64,000 nt of DNA, taken from positions 57,588,038 through 57,652,037 of the forward strand of contig OY735212.1 in NCBI GenBank assembly GCA_963457665.1, given 5' to 3'. Below are positions 23,738 to 36,310 of this stretch, piece by piece. The translations under genes and the position numbers were made by a program. The notes under the pieces were generated by a model that saw only the letters and a program-made list of their open reading frames with translations, did not search any database and was not told the DNA's origin. This DNA is from Thysanoteuthis rhombus (Eukaryota > Mollusca > Cephalopoda > Oegopsida > Thysanoteuthidae). How positions within the stretch are numbered: the stretch's first letter is position 1; each line of letters opens with the position of its first letter.

Positions 23738-25149
23738 AAGCAATAAATCATCAACACAAGTAATTTAAAGATAAATTGCTGTAATATGAATATCAAAAGG
23801 TAGTAGAAAAAAGATCTATCATGAAAATATTTTAACTCTGTGAGTAAAAAGAAATGAGAGCTAATCCTGAATACATGAATTTATAAAATATGCCAGAGAC
23901 TATAGTAAAATGTATTTATTGCAATCAACTTCTGTTAAAAAAATGTATCTATCACTATTATCCCAGCTCCATAAAGATGTTGACGGAGGCAAAAAATTAT
24001 TGCCTTTCACTTTGAGAAGAGTCATTAGTTTTCCCTAATTTGTTTGTACATTTGAACTGCTAGCGATGCTGAAAACCAGGAACTATAGGTGTTCAATTGT
24101 CCAAAGTAGCAAATCATGTGTTCACTCATCAAACAAAGGAACTTTTAGTGGGAATTAGTTTTAGCTAATCACAGTCTCCCTTGTGGCAAGTTTTGACTTC
24201 CTTAGCCAATCAGTGTACTGCACAGAAGTAGCTCTTTCTTCTCATTGGTTAATTCTTCAAACAAAGACACCTTGAGCAGAAGCGGCAACTGCAGAACATT
24301 TGAATTTTAGTAGACAGTTGAGGAAAGGAGACTGGGGCTGTGACATATTAACCTGGGGCTCCTTGTTGGTCAGGAAGTAGGGATGGGGGTTGAAGATGGA
24401 CAAGATAGCAGCTGAGGTAGTGTGGTAATAGTAAGAAAATCTATGAAGTTAGGGTCCATTTTGTCCAGCATTTCTATACTAGTGGATGCAACTGGCTGGG
24501 TAGTGGTCTAACAATGTATACATACATGTATTCTTTCAACATTTTTCTATTTATACCCAGTTTGAACTTCTCAATTTCCCCTGGTCAAATCTTAGTCCAG
24601 ATTATGTTTTCACATGCTGGTTCCATTCAGAGTTTTTTTTTTTGTGATCACAACAGATCGGTGAAATTCACAACTGCAATCTCTTTTGTAGTGCACACCA
24701 CAATAGAAACACTTGCAAATGCATGTTTCACATGGTTATACAACAGCTACCAACATTTAGAAGGCACAGAATAGATCTCGTCCAATTTGGAACACTACTG
24801 AGAATTAGCAAAGAATCAACATTTTTCAAACTTACTTTGTCTATTTTCTTCTATTATTGAAATTGACTTTTAAAAAATGACCAACTGACTGATCTATTTT
24901 ACTATCTCATAACCCCTACTATTTGATGGGAAAACAGATATGAGAATGTTAAACAGCTTACTCTACAGTAAATTTTGAGATCTATTGTCTTTTTTATGTT
25001 TTCATTCAAGGTAACCACGATAATCATTCCAATGATTTTCATGTATGTATTTGAAATGGGCTTTTTTTAACAGCAATTATTTGCATCATTAAACTAGCTT
25101 CAGTTTAGTTGGGGTGGAATTAAACTAAAAAGAAAATTGGTAGTTAAAT
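23738..25149. other. No recognisable feature
   Basis: A less AT-rich patch at 24000-24470 has some internal similarity (caaacaaagga / caaacaaagac). No gene found. Confidence 0.45.
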
Positions 25150-25618
25150 TTGATAAGAGTGATATCAGAATAAATTTTATTTTCAAAAATATTGATATTC
25201 TTGGATGTGATCATCTTTTCACTCAGACTGTTCCTTGCTTTTGCTATCTTTGCAGAGAAGAATGTTTCTTTAACACCAGTGGAGGTCTGAATTTGTAATT
25301 TGTGACTGTGTCCTCAGGTTTTACAGCAGATAGGTGAAGTCAGGGCATTTCAGGCAATGAACGTCATTATCTATTATATGTATATTGTTTCAGATTCTAT
25401 GGACTTCATTTGGTCAGCACGTTTTCTTCTTTTTCCCAGAGTACCTGAAAAAAGTGTACGATATATTTCCTAGCCTTGATTTTGGCAGCCCTCCTCTGTA
25501 CTCTCTCTATGGCATCTGAATTGTATTCCATGTGAGGGGGCCATATGCAAGAAGAGAATTCTTGATGGGGACACACCAGAGATTTCTCCTCATCAACATA
25601 CTTAAATGATTGTTTCAT
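25150..25618 (-). mobile_element. CR1/Jockey-like LINE fragment
   Basis: The minus strand reads SSCIWPPHMEYNSDAIERVQ and RRAAK, the pattern 'VWSPH...D...ERVQRRA.K' near the C-terminus of CR1- and Jockey-type reverse transcriptases. The following region fits the usual RKHSSLQR-like end. It is a different LINE group from the RTE copies. Decayed and truncated at both ends. Confidence 0.75.
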
Positions 25619-27119
25619 TTGATGTGTACACTTCGTTTAATACCATCAAGTATCTTTCATGTATAGATTGCTTGAAATCAAATGATTTTAGACCTAGCTT
25701 TGAAAAAGTTGTTGAAACATGAATCAATACACTTTCAGAGTAAAAAGAATTGTTTTTGATCAAGTGTCATAATCATGCAATGCAATTATCTAATAACAAA
25801 TGATTTACATTCATCGCCATCATTCACAAAGCTAGAATATAAAACTTTAATCTTCTGGATTAAAAAACCTGTCATGTTTTTAACTTCAGTACACAACAGT
25901 TGGAAAATAATATTATTGAGTTTCATCATCAAAATCAACACCAAAGGCACAAAGCAAAATTTACTAAAAGCAAACATCTAAAAAATATTCATTTGGGGGA
26001 GGTCGGAGTATGAAGATGCTTTGATAAAAAAAAAATTGTTCTTTTTTAAAAAAAATTTAGCTTTTAAAAACATTAGGAAAACATTCCATATTTTCATCTT
26101 AAAATCAATCATTAATTACATCTTCCAGTTCAAATTCTTTTTATAGAAGAGCTGCAGGCAACACTGGCATTTTTCCTCTTTTTTTTTAATCATTGCTGGT
26201 AAAATAAAAATAATGTTTTAAACAATACACTAGCAAATATCTTAAACTATTATTCCATTCATTGATTTCTTGTGCTTTTAATAGAAGAAATCAAGAGAAA
26301 AGAAAATGACTGATAATTAAAGTCAAATCAAGATTTGGAGAATTACAGAATCAAAATTGAACAGTAAGATCTTTTTGGTTCATAAAATGTCTCAAGTAAA
26401 GATCTTTGTAAGAGATTACTTTTTTCTTATATTGAGTCACTGTAGTCTCACATATGGCAGGCCCGACCAACCAGCCAAAGTGAGCTACAGCTTCTTCAGC
26501 TTGCAGGTGTGTTGCCAGGATTTGCTCAACAAAGGGATTGGCTTCCTCAATAGGGGGTGGGAGATCGATTATTCAGCACCAAGCTAAGGGTAAGGATCCT
26601 TGGGCATGCTCCCCAGGGTAATTTTATAAATTGGCATTTGAAATTGCAATTGAAAATTTTTTTTTACCACAATGTTAATTTTATAGACATAGGTACTACA
26701 AACACCTTGTTATCTATGGTGAAAAAAGACCGCTATTTGTAAGTCCATAGTGTTGACTGATATAATAGTGTCAGGGTTCGTGATGTGGTTTTAAAGATGG
26801 TGAGGCACAAAATAAGTTCTTGCCAGAGGTACCCACATGATTGGCACCACAGAGAAAACTTCAAGAAAGGAATCCTCTTGATTGCTGGAAAATGCATTTA
26901 CAGATGATTATTTAGTGACATTTTGACATTCATTATTATCAGAAATGTTATGAATTGCATCCCGTTTTATGCTACCCTTTGACTTTGGACTGCAATTCTT
27001 TTCAACATAGTTATCTCTTTCACAAAACAAAAATAAAATTACAATATAAACTTTGGTCAGCAGATTTTAAAGTCCAATTTATTGAATTTACCAAATATGA
27101 AAAACCTGTCTATGTGAAG
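25619..27119. other. Mostly unassigned; small Rep-B piece
   Basis: 26430-26505 is a minus-strand Rep-B fragment (ccaaccagccaaagtgagct). Nothing else identified. Confidence 0.5.
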
Positions 27120-28600
27120 TACAACAAAATCATATCCTACTTTTAAAAGGTCAAGATTATCCGTTATTCCTCTTAGATGCACAATATATAGAGAGAATTG
27201 AACCTCTTCTGTGACATACTCAATCATAACAATGTCTTGATGCAGTTGTGGCAGGATCAACAAAGATTGATTCACATATCAGAATGGTGTTTGGGATGAA
27301 TAACTTTCCATCTTTTTGTAGCTATTTCAACTCCTTATAAATGTTATTGAAATAAACTTGACGCCTTGAAATATCATCTTAAAGATCTAAAATTCTATTT
27401 CAAAGACATTAGTATTGATACCGCTTCTACTGATCTCTTGTTGGAGATTCAGCTCATCATCATATCATTTGCCAAAAATGGCACCAAGAAAAACATTCTT
27501 CAGCATTGATATGGTTTCGGAACTTGATTGGTTCCACATTTGAAAATTGCATCCCACAATTCTTGCTCCTACGTCCACTGTCAATTTCTCACAAAGACAC
27601 GTCCCTCACAAAATCCAACAGTTGATTATAATTAATAAGTATTTTCTAACAATATTAACCACAAACAGTCCTTTGTATTACACAAAGATTGTCCAGTGAG
27701 CATACCTTGTTGAATAACTATTCCTCAGCATCAACTTCTCCTTCAATGGTTTCTTGGAAGGAAGCAAGTATTTTCTCAATTTGGTGAGAATTTAACAATA
27801 AGGCATATTTCACTTACAGTTCTCATTGTATCATCAAGGATTTTACATTTGAGTGTGATGTCTTTCACTGAGAAACTGAAGGGATGCCCATGGCAACAAA
27901 CTACCAAGGCTTTTGGCAGGATAAATTTGAGAAGTAATGCTTGATTTTTCCCAGCATGTTATTTACATCATTATACATTTGCCCTCTGCAGTTGAACAAA
28001 GATAAACTGCATTCAGATTAGCATATCTTTCATTACAGAAACTATAAAGCCACTTTCCATATCTGTCAGTTTGTAAAAACCAAGAGAGTTATTCCTTCTT
28101 TGCAACGTCAGTGTATTCATCATATATAAGTAAAAAGAAATCGTTTTCCTCTTATCTCCAAAAAATGATTTTTTTTCTTTTTTTGCGTTTGCCATGATTG
28201 TCAACAATTCATTTTGATAAACTGGATGAATATATTTTTTTTCATCAACTGAATAAAGTTATCATCTTCCAGAGATGCATCCCCTTGAATACCAAGCTTT
28301 GTCTACCAAGGAACTGCTCATACTTCATGACTTTGATGAAGTATTTCATTTCCTCTCATCTTTCTTTTTGAGCCTTGGTATTCCCATTTCAACTGGATCA
28401 CCAGATTCCAAAATGTCAGAATGGAAGCAACTTACTTTAATGTTGAAACTGAATATTTCCAAGAAAAAACACTTTCTGATCGTACAAGGAATCTATCAAA
28501 AACACAAAGAAAGAATGAATGTACAACAGGCTGAGAATAATGTTATATTTCTATTCCTTTACCAGAAAGCTATCAATTTCTTTCCATTGTTTAGGAGTTG
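27120..28600 (-). pseudogene. hAT-like transposase, decayed
   Basis: Minus-strand pieces in the right order match the hAT group with a DUF4371-like domain (ZMYM/P52rIPK-type relatives). They are QGDASLEDDNFIQLM (28245-28290), NCRGQMYNDVNNMLG (27952-27996, the CRGQxYDxxxNMxG motif), ILPKALVVCCHGH with VKDITLKCKILDDTMR (about 27825-27900), and near the end MSQKRFNSL shifting to GITDNLDL (27160-27230), matching the C-terminal dimerisation segment. Many stops and at least one frameshift make it inactive. Terminal repeats were not found. Confidence 0.75.
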
Positions 28601-29400
28601 AAATATTCCTGGACATTTGAAGAGATTGACATCATAGAGAAGACATTGCCTTGTTTTTAATGAAGCCCATACATTATTGATTTTCAAACAGTGCAAAATT
28701 ACTCTACACACCTGTTAACCAATCAGATTTTTGGAATCATGCAGAATTCTTGATTAATAAGAAAAAAGAAGTATAACATAACGTTTCTAAGACAGTTCTC
28801 TGTTCTTTTTCAATTTCCTTTCTCTTTTTTACAGATAGGATTATAGATAGAGACACATACATAAAGTCCTTACATTGAAAAAGAATATCAGTATTGCAAA
28901 TAAGTTGGGGGGGGGCTGTGCCTAGCCAGCCCTCTACGGAATATCCTATTCTGAATCTGTTGGTGGTTTTCCATTGGTTTTCATCTGTAGACTTAAAATG
29001 AATTTCTCAGTAAATTCTCAATTCAATATTCATACAGCAACCAAAACATGTTCTGACTGTTTTTTCTACATGCGAAACCAGTTGCTTTTTTAAAAGAATG
29101 TCTGGGGTGGGGGACTGAACCATCAAACATTGCCATTAAATCAACTGGAGTTAGTATAGAAATTGATCTTCAATTTCATATGAAATTCAAGTGAACTAAA
29201 ACTGTCAAAATATTTTTAAAAATCTATTTAAAAACTTCAATCTGTAATTTCCATGCATTCTGATATAATAATAAACTCTCGTGTGACATCAAAATATATT
29301 AAAAACTCAATGGTAGGAATCTGACAGCAAAAGCCAGGGTAGATGTTGATCAAAGAAGGACTTTCAGAAAGCAGGAAGGAAAATTGAAAAACAAAGGAGA
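28601..29400. other. No recognisable feature
   Basis: Includes a GATA-like run near 28845 and a G tract at 28905-28915. Confidence 0.5.
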
Positions 29401-29600
29401 TCATACAAAATAACATTCAATAGAATCTGTTATGTGACCAACATCTTTTTGAAGCATGATATGTTGGGGATAATCAACTGAAACATTGGAATAATAGTGG
29501 GTTATCAATGAATAAGTTATTCCTTTAGTCTTTTGTTGGGCAATGATCACTAAAAAAAGTCTGAATTTTGAAAAACAGACAGATACAAACTAAGGGACTA

Positions 29601-29868
29601 TTTCTTTTATTATTCGGACCATCCTCATCTCGGTTGTTTTTCATACAACATTTTGGCCATTGTACTCTACAGCCTTCATCAGGTAGGTGTGGGGGAAGTA
29701 ACAAACCGAACCCTTTATTTAACTGACGGGGGTATATAGACCACACTCCCTTCACAGTAGTAGTATTTTTGAATAATTATTGTCTCACACTGGGATTGAA
29801 CCTAGAACCATTAGATTACTTTCGGTAATTCTGTCTGATTCTCTAACCCCTACGCTATGGACACATAA
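29601..29868 (-). mobile_element. tRNA-derived SINE, left arm of palindrome
   Basis: On the minus strand the head has box A TAGCGTAGGGGTTAGAG and box B GGTTCAATCCC at tRNA spacing. The body follows (tactactactgtgaaggg, then cctgatgaaggctgtag). Head-to-head with the next element. Confidence 0.8.
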
Positions 29869-30115
29869 CTAGTTAGAGAATCAAAAGACTAATGGTTCTA
29901 AGTTCAATCCCAGTGTGAGACAATAATAATTTGAAAATACTACTACTGAGAGGGGAGTGCGGTCTATATACTCCCGTCAGTTAAATAAAGGGTTCCATTC
30001 ATTACTTACCCCCACACCTACCAGTTGATACCTGATGAAGGCCGTAGAGTACAACGGCTGAAACATTGTATGAAAAACAACTAAGATGAGGATGGTCTGA
30101 ATAATGATAGAAATA
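29869..30115 (+). mobile_element. tRNA-derived SINE, right arm of palindrome
   Basis: The same SINE in plus orientation: agttagagaatc, box B ggttctaagttcaatccc, and the same body to ggtctgaataatgatag. Compared with the left arm it lacks the first bases and about 16 bp between boxes A and B. Confidence 0.8.
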
Positions 30116-30391
30116 ATAATAATACCTCATCTCAAAAATTCAGAGAAACACTAAGTAAGGGACCAATTTAGCATGAAAGTATGTTACTGATTGAAACCCC
30201 CACTAAAAACCTACCCTGGGGACAACATTTGTTGTTTTTTCTAGACATGACTCAGAATGAATATCAAAATTTTCAGCCCTCTGGCTATATTGGTGCTGCA
30301 TGTACGCGTAATACATACATACATACATAACCAGTCAACTTAAAAACTGAGAGGAACCTACACTGACAGTTTTGATTGACAGGTTCTAACT

Positions 30392-30988
30392 GAATGTCTC
30401 ATCAAGGAAAAAAACTTTAAATGTACAAATATTGATTTATCTCCCTTAAAATGTAAAGATAGCCTTTAACTACCCATTTACTTTTGTCACTGCAGAATAA
30501 TGGAAATATCCCAATGCCTTGATCCGCCTCAAAATTTAATCAATTCTTCCATTGCCAAGTCATCTATGAAATTTAATTGAAATTCATTAACAAGTTTCAG
30601 AGATGTTGCCTGGAAAAAGAGACACAAATGACTACATAAACCTCTTCTAACTTGGCCGGGAGCATTAAACAAAAGGCTTTGTGGTCACACAGAGGGCACT
30701 TAACATTAATATTAGGACAAAAAATTTGAATTTGGCAAATTGTCATAAATGTAACTGTTAGGAATCAAAATCTGAATTGTTCTGTTGCTTTCAGAGGTCA
30801 GATCTCAAGATAAAACCATAATGAATTTGACACAAGAGATAATGAGAAAAATAAATCAAAGCCTCTTTCTTCTAAGAATTGGTGCTGCCAGAGGAGATTT
30901 GAGAAAGTCATTTCCCCTGGGGACATATTTTTTACATTTTTTCTCATTATTCAGATTTTTGGTCGTCATTAATGTCTGCTACCTTTTT
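30392..30988. other. No recognisable feature
   Basis: AT-rich; nothing identified. Confidence 0.5.
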
Positions 30989-30989
30989 A

Positions 30990-31417
30990 TGAGAAACCGT
31001 TAACGAAAACTGCCAACATAGGTTACTCAGTTTTCAAGCTGGTCTCTCTGTCTATGCATGTATCATGCATACAGGTTGCACCAATGTAGCTAGAGGGCTA
31101 AAAATTTTAGCATTCATTATGTCTAAAAAAAAAATGTTTTTCTAATTTTTTTTTAATTCACCCCCTAAATTGGATTTGAGGGGCGTATGGGGGGTTCAAT
31201 ATGCAATAATGGTTCATGCCAAATCGATCCCCTACTTTAAGTCCAGTAGCATTCATGCTTGTTTTGTTATCTTTAGTGCCAAACAAAGGGCAAGAAAGGT
31301 AACTTATCCACTGATCTCCGATTTTCGCAATTTTTTAATTGATCACCCCCAACACAGCATGCAGCTGAAAGACATAAGTCACGTGATCGTTTCTATTGAG
31401 TGACTAACCAGACGAGT
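30990..31417 (-). repeat. Rep-A, full-length copy
   Basis: From gagaaaccgttaacgaaaac to tattgagtgactaaccagac. Confidence 0.87.
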
Positions 31418-31789
31418 TTATATGTTAATATTTTCTGTCTCTACCGAGAGTTTTATGATTTCCATTTCGACCACAGAAACAATTCCCCAAAGACGCAGAT
31501 TATTGAATAGAGGTAAAAGGATATCTTCCATTTTCAAAAAGTTATCAACACAAAATCAATATTCTCATCTTTTCAAATAACAGATTCCACTTATTAATTC
31601 TCTTGCGTATAATTTGTGTACATCTTGTTGAGGTTTTGGCTTTAAACTTGACCTTTCCTAATTACTTTTTTCACAAAGGAAATTGATATTATATATATAT
31701 ATATATCTATGTATTTATTTAAAGTATTCAATACCCATGAAAAAACAGGCGGAGTATTATATAAAACAACAAAGAGAACTTTACTCTGT

Positions 31790-31862
31790 GTTTCATGTAT
31801 CTCGATGCTTTTCAAAGGTAACCTTACTTTTGAAAAGCAGAGATACACAAAGCAGTGAAGAG
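31790..31862. repeat. Hairpin upstream of the long RTE copy
   Basis: The arms atgcttttcaaaggtaacc and acttttgaaaagcagagata form an imperfect inverted repeat of about 32 bp each with a very short loop. Confidence 0.6.
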
Positions 31863-31889
31863 CTGTCTCTGTTGTTTCATTTGCCTTAG

Positions 31890-34816
31890 GTAGGAGTGAT
31901 GTGCTCCAACTGCAACCACCCAAACAAAACCCAAATCAGAAAAAACCTCACCAAGAGAACAACATTATAAATCAGCACCTACAATGTCAGAGCACTCTCA
32001 ACAGACTCTCACCTAACCTATCTAGAAAACGAAATCAAAAGCATCAAATGGGACATCATCAGTATTAGCGAAATGATAAGACCAGACAAACTAATAGAAC
32101 TGAAAAGCAAACATTTTCTCTATAACTACGAAAAAAAGAAAGTAAAACAAAGTAGAGTAGGCTTTCTCATCAATAATGACCTCAAAATCAATGTGGTAGG
32201 TTTCAAAGCTGTCTAAGACTGCATGGTTAACGTAATCATACAACTCTAAAAGAAGTACAAGTTGAATGTCATCCAAGTCTATACTCACACTTTGCAATCA
32301 AATACACAACTTTTATGATGACTTGAAATCCTTACTGCAAAGTTCTAAAAATGACTTCAATGTCATCATTGGAGATTTCAACACACAGGTAGGACAAGGA
32401 AACAAACGCCATTTTGGCAAATTTGGATACAAAAGAAGAGAAGATCTTGTAAACTTTACAACCATAAATAACTTCAAAATCATGAATACATTTTTCAAAA
32501 AGAGACACATGGACTAGGAGGGGCCCCAACCAGGAAACCAAAACACAAAATAGATTACATCCCAACAGACAAAAACAACACCATCAAAGACATTCAAATT
32601 CTAAACCAAGTAAACATAGGAAGCAACCATAGAATGGTAAGATGTAAGATGCAAGTAAACACCAATAAAGAATGCAGAAAAATGTTCCACATCAAACCAC
32701 AATTACTAAACATTCCAAATGAACTCACTCAACCCTTCAAGCTAGAATTGGAAAACAGGTATAAAATCCTTACCAGAGAGAATTCCACCAACATCAACAA
32801 ACTCCTCAGCAAAATAACAACCTCTCTATAAGAAGCTGCCACTATGTTTAAACCAAGAAATACACAGACCCTCAGTAAAATTTCAGACAAAACTCATTGA
32901 AAAGTGAAGAAGCCTCAAACCACTAACAACAACAAGGGAAAAAATAGGAGTGACTGAACTAAACAAAGCGATCAAAAAGACACTAAGAGAAGACAAAAAA
33001 AGGTACACAACAGCAACCATCAAAACTACTCTCAAAAAACATTGGGACTTCAAAGAAATAAACAAAGCTCTCGGTATAGGACAGAAACAAATAAGTAACA
33101 TAATCAAACAAAACAGAGGCGTAACAACAGACAGAGACAGAATTGTCAAACGTGCCCAAGAATTCTACCGGGAACTCTACTCTTCAAGACATAGACAACA
33201 GAACAACAACCAGGATATGCAAGACACTGACAATCAGTTTGAGGACTTCCAAGAAGTTACACCATGGGAGGTAAAATAAGCCATCAAACAAACAAAAGAA
33301 GGAAAAGGCTCTGGACCAGATAGTATCACCATCAATCTACTCAAAAAAGCTGGTAAGATCATCAATAAAAAACCAGCTATTCTAAACAACTTGTTTCGAA
33401 AACAGAGTCAAGTCCCAAAAGACTGGAGCACAGCAATCATAATGCTTCTACATAAAAGAGGAAACCCCAAAGACTTCAACAACTGCAGGCCTATAAGCCT
33501 ACTCAACTGCATCGACAAAATTTTCACGAAAATCATCACCAACCAAATCACTAAAACACTACATGAAAAACAAGCCCAGCAACAGGCAAGATTTAGAAGA
33601 AGTTACTCAACAATTGACCATCTTCATTTGAAAAATCAGCTGAAAAAGAAAGCAGCAGAATACAAAATGCCACTTACAGTAGTATTTTTATTCGAGAAGG
33701 CATTTGACTCGGTGGAAAATACCTTGGTCATTAGGGCCATCATTCTTCAAGGTGTAGATCCTGTATATGTCAAGGTAGTGCAACATATATAGTCACCGCA
33801 GCTCCTTCATCAGGCTACATGAAGATTCTGAACCCTTCCTGCTCCAAAAACGAGTAAGACAAGGTGATATTAGATCCAAACTCTTCACAGTCTACCTCAA
33901 CATGATCTTCTGAAACTTAGACTGAGAGAATCGAGGAATCAAAATATATGGCGAATATCTGAGCAACCTCAGATTTGCAGACAACATCATCCTTTTTGCA
34001 GAAAACCCACATGACCTCCAACTAATGCTAGATAAACTAAACAAAGAAAGCAAGAAAGTCGGCCTACACATGAACTTCAGTAAAACAAAGGTCGTGTGCA
34101 ACAACCACATCAAGAATAAGAAAACAACTATCAAAATCGAAGATGCAGAACTGGAGAAAGTAGACCACTACGTCTACCTGGGACAGCAAATCTCTATGAA
34201 ACTCACAAAAGAAGAAGAAATCAAGCTAAGAATCACTCGAGGATAGCAAGCCTTCGGCAGAGCAAGCTTGACTTTCAAAGAAAAGAAAATAACATGTCCT
34301 TAAAAAAAAAAAAAAAGGGTACACAACCAAGCTCAACCTTCAAAACAAGAAGATCCCAATAATCCTAAAAGGAAGGGTATGCAACCAATGCATCCTCCCA
34401 ATAGTAATTTATGGAGCTGAAACATGGAACCTAACCAAGAGACAGATCCACAAACTGAGAAGCATGCAATGTGCACATGAGAGAATCATGCTCAACCTCA
34501 CATGGAGAGATCACCAGACAACACAGTTTATCAAGAAAAAAATAGGAGTCTTAGACATCATAGAATCCACTAGAAAACTTTGATGGCAATGGGTTGGTCA
34601 TGTTGCAAGAATAGCAGACAAGCAATGGACATCATGACTCACAACAGATCCCTAGAGATCACATGTGAAACTGAGGCCAACCGAATACAAGATGGAGAGA
34701 TGAACAAGACAAATTCAGAAAGTACTGGCTCCGCGACACCCAAGATAGAGAAATGTGGCAGATCCTTGGGAAGGTCAATGTCCAATGACGGATGATTAAA
34801 GACTGATGATGATGAT
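31890..34816 (+). mobile_element. RTE lineage 1 LINE, near full length, decayed
   Basis: About 2.9 kb encoding, in order: an apurinic-type endonuclease (ISTYNVRALST near 31969, DIISISEMIRP near 32055, IIGDFNTQVG at 32365), a reverse transcriptase (RPISLLNCIDKIF near 33490, FEKAFDSVE near 33695, RVRQGD near 33853, LRFADNIILFAEN near 33968) and the RTE C-terminus, ending in tgatgatgatgat. The catalytic FADD is FADN. Stops and frameshifts occur throughout. Near 34280-34340 a short segment (TFKEKKI / NLQNKKIPI) is duplicated around an A tract, suggesting template slippage or recombination. Confidence 0.92.
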
Positions 34817-35125
34817 ATATACATTATAAATCAAAGATGTAATATAACATAATACAATATGATATAATATCCGATGTATGATTGGTTTACTTTGTAGAGT
34901 GCTCGATACATTCGACTTTGAATATTAAGTTGGCAAAGAGTAGAGTTGGAGGTATAATAGAATGGCAATTCGCTACACAAACTAGGCAAATGATCGGGTA
35001 TATTTTAGATTCCCCTTTTGGACATCAGGAATCTAAAACATATCTAATCATTCAGACAGGGTCTAAAACATAAACATGTTTGCATAGCAAATCCTCACTC
35101 TATATACATGTATACATTCATATAC

Positions 35126-35134
<9 letters not shown>
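34817..35134. other. No recognisable feature
   Basis: AT-rich, ending in (TA)n(GA)n at 35125-35157. Confidence 0.5.
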
Positions 35135-35157
<23 letters not shown>

Positions 35158-35495
35158 TCTAGAAAGTGTTACCGCTTTAAACACTAAAAAACTTTTTCAA
35201 AAATCTTTTTTGTGTCACTTCAGTCACTTATTTCCAAATATCTGTGAATGTAATTGATGCAATTTTCTTCAGTGTTTTTTTTTAATGATTTACATGTTCT
35301 TTGTTATCATGGTACTATGTGTAAAATCTCTGTTGTTGGGATCATCAACTGTTTACCAGGATTTTAAAAACAAAACAGTTATTAACATAGCTCCCAAGCA
35401 ATGTTGATTGAACACCACCTCCCTTTCAGCTATGATTTCAATATACAGCTCATGTCATACACGTAGTTTGTCATTTTTTATAGGGTATTATCAGA
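35135..35495 (+). repeat. Rep-C copy 2
   Basis: The partner of 9593-9960, in the same orientation, with tctagaaagtgttaccgctt and gttgggatcatcaactg. Followed by (TA)n and (GA)n (35500-35560). Confidence 0.7.
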
Positions 35496-35498
35496 ATG

Positions 35499-35562
<64 letters not shown>

Positions 35563-35570
35563 TCTGGTTA

Positions 35571-35790
35571 GTCACTCAAGAGAAACCATCATATGACAAA
35601 AGTATCTGGCAGCATGGCATGTAAGGGATGATCAATTAAAAAATTGGAAAAAGGGATGATCAATGAATAAGCCATTTCTCTTGCCTTTTGTTGGGCAGTG
35701 ATCACTAAAAAAAAGTCTGAATTTTTAAAAATATGCATGAAAGCTGCCAGGCACAAACTAAGGGACCAATTTAGCATAAAAATATGTCCC
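35571..35790 (+). repeat. Rep-A, 5' half
   Basis: From ctggttagtcactcaagag to ccaatttagcataaaaatat, then cut by the LINE at 35790. Confidence 0.83.
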
Positions 35791-36310
35791 TTTTCTCCCA
35801 GTCAATTTTCTGGGAAATGTTCTCGAGGACCACTGTAAATAGTTTACCTTAAATTGTATCATCTTGTCTCACTTTTTTTCCAGTCTTTATTCTGTTTGTA
35901 TCTTTATGGAGTCAAGTTTCCATGTATATTCTCAATGACTATCGTATAATTGTTGTCAATACCTTGCTGCATTGAATTTAAGACCACCCTCAATTCTATC
36001 AAGTCAAATGTTTTTTCATGATTTACAGAAGCCAACTAGAGTGGTTTGTTGTATTCAGCTGTCTTTCGTTACATAGCAACATAATGGGACAATAATTGCC
36101 AGGGTCTTCATCATCTCCTTTCCTGTGTTCTCAGATCACTCATCTTTAACAAAAGTTTTAATGCATCTTTCTCCCCCATATGACGGCAGCAATTTTTTTT
36201 TTCAAATATTGTTCATATTCATTTCATGGCTGTCTCATTGTATATTCTATTGGAGTTATGGTTTGATTGCCTATGATATTTTCAGCTGACATTTTGTCAG
36301 ATGTAATGAA
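35790..36310 (-). mobile_element. RTE lineage 2 LINE, reverse-transcriptase fragment
   Basis: Decayed minus-strand frames read GGERCIKTF, NYCPIMLL, then KTFDLI, QGIDNNYTIVIENIY, VRQDDTI, KLFTVVLENISQKIDW. These are the RT motifs up to just before FADD, in the right order. The C-terminus is missing. Confidence 0.7.

Larger units (their letters stand above)
29401..30391 (+). repeat. Rep-A copy split by a SINE palindrome
   Basis: The left part is 29401-29600 and the right part about 30116-30391. Near the junction actaaggga occurs on both sides (about 29589 and 30152), which may mark the insertion site. Confidence 0.82.

Noticed and set aside
24160-24260. CCAAT-like motifs (ccaatcag, attggtta) as a promoter
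   Set aside because: No transcript start, TATA element or downstream coding exon could be linked to them.
29795-29940. tRNA gene
   Set aside because: Box A and box B are clear but acceptor and anticodon stems do not pair and a SINE body follows, so it is a SINE head.
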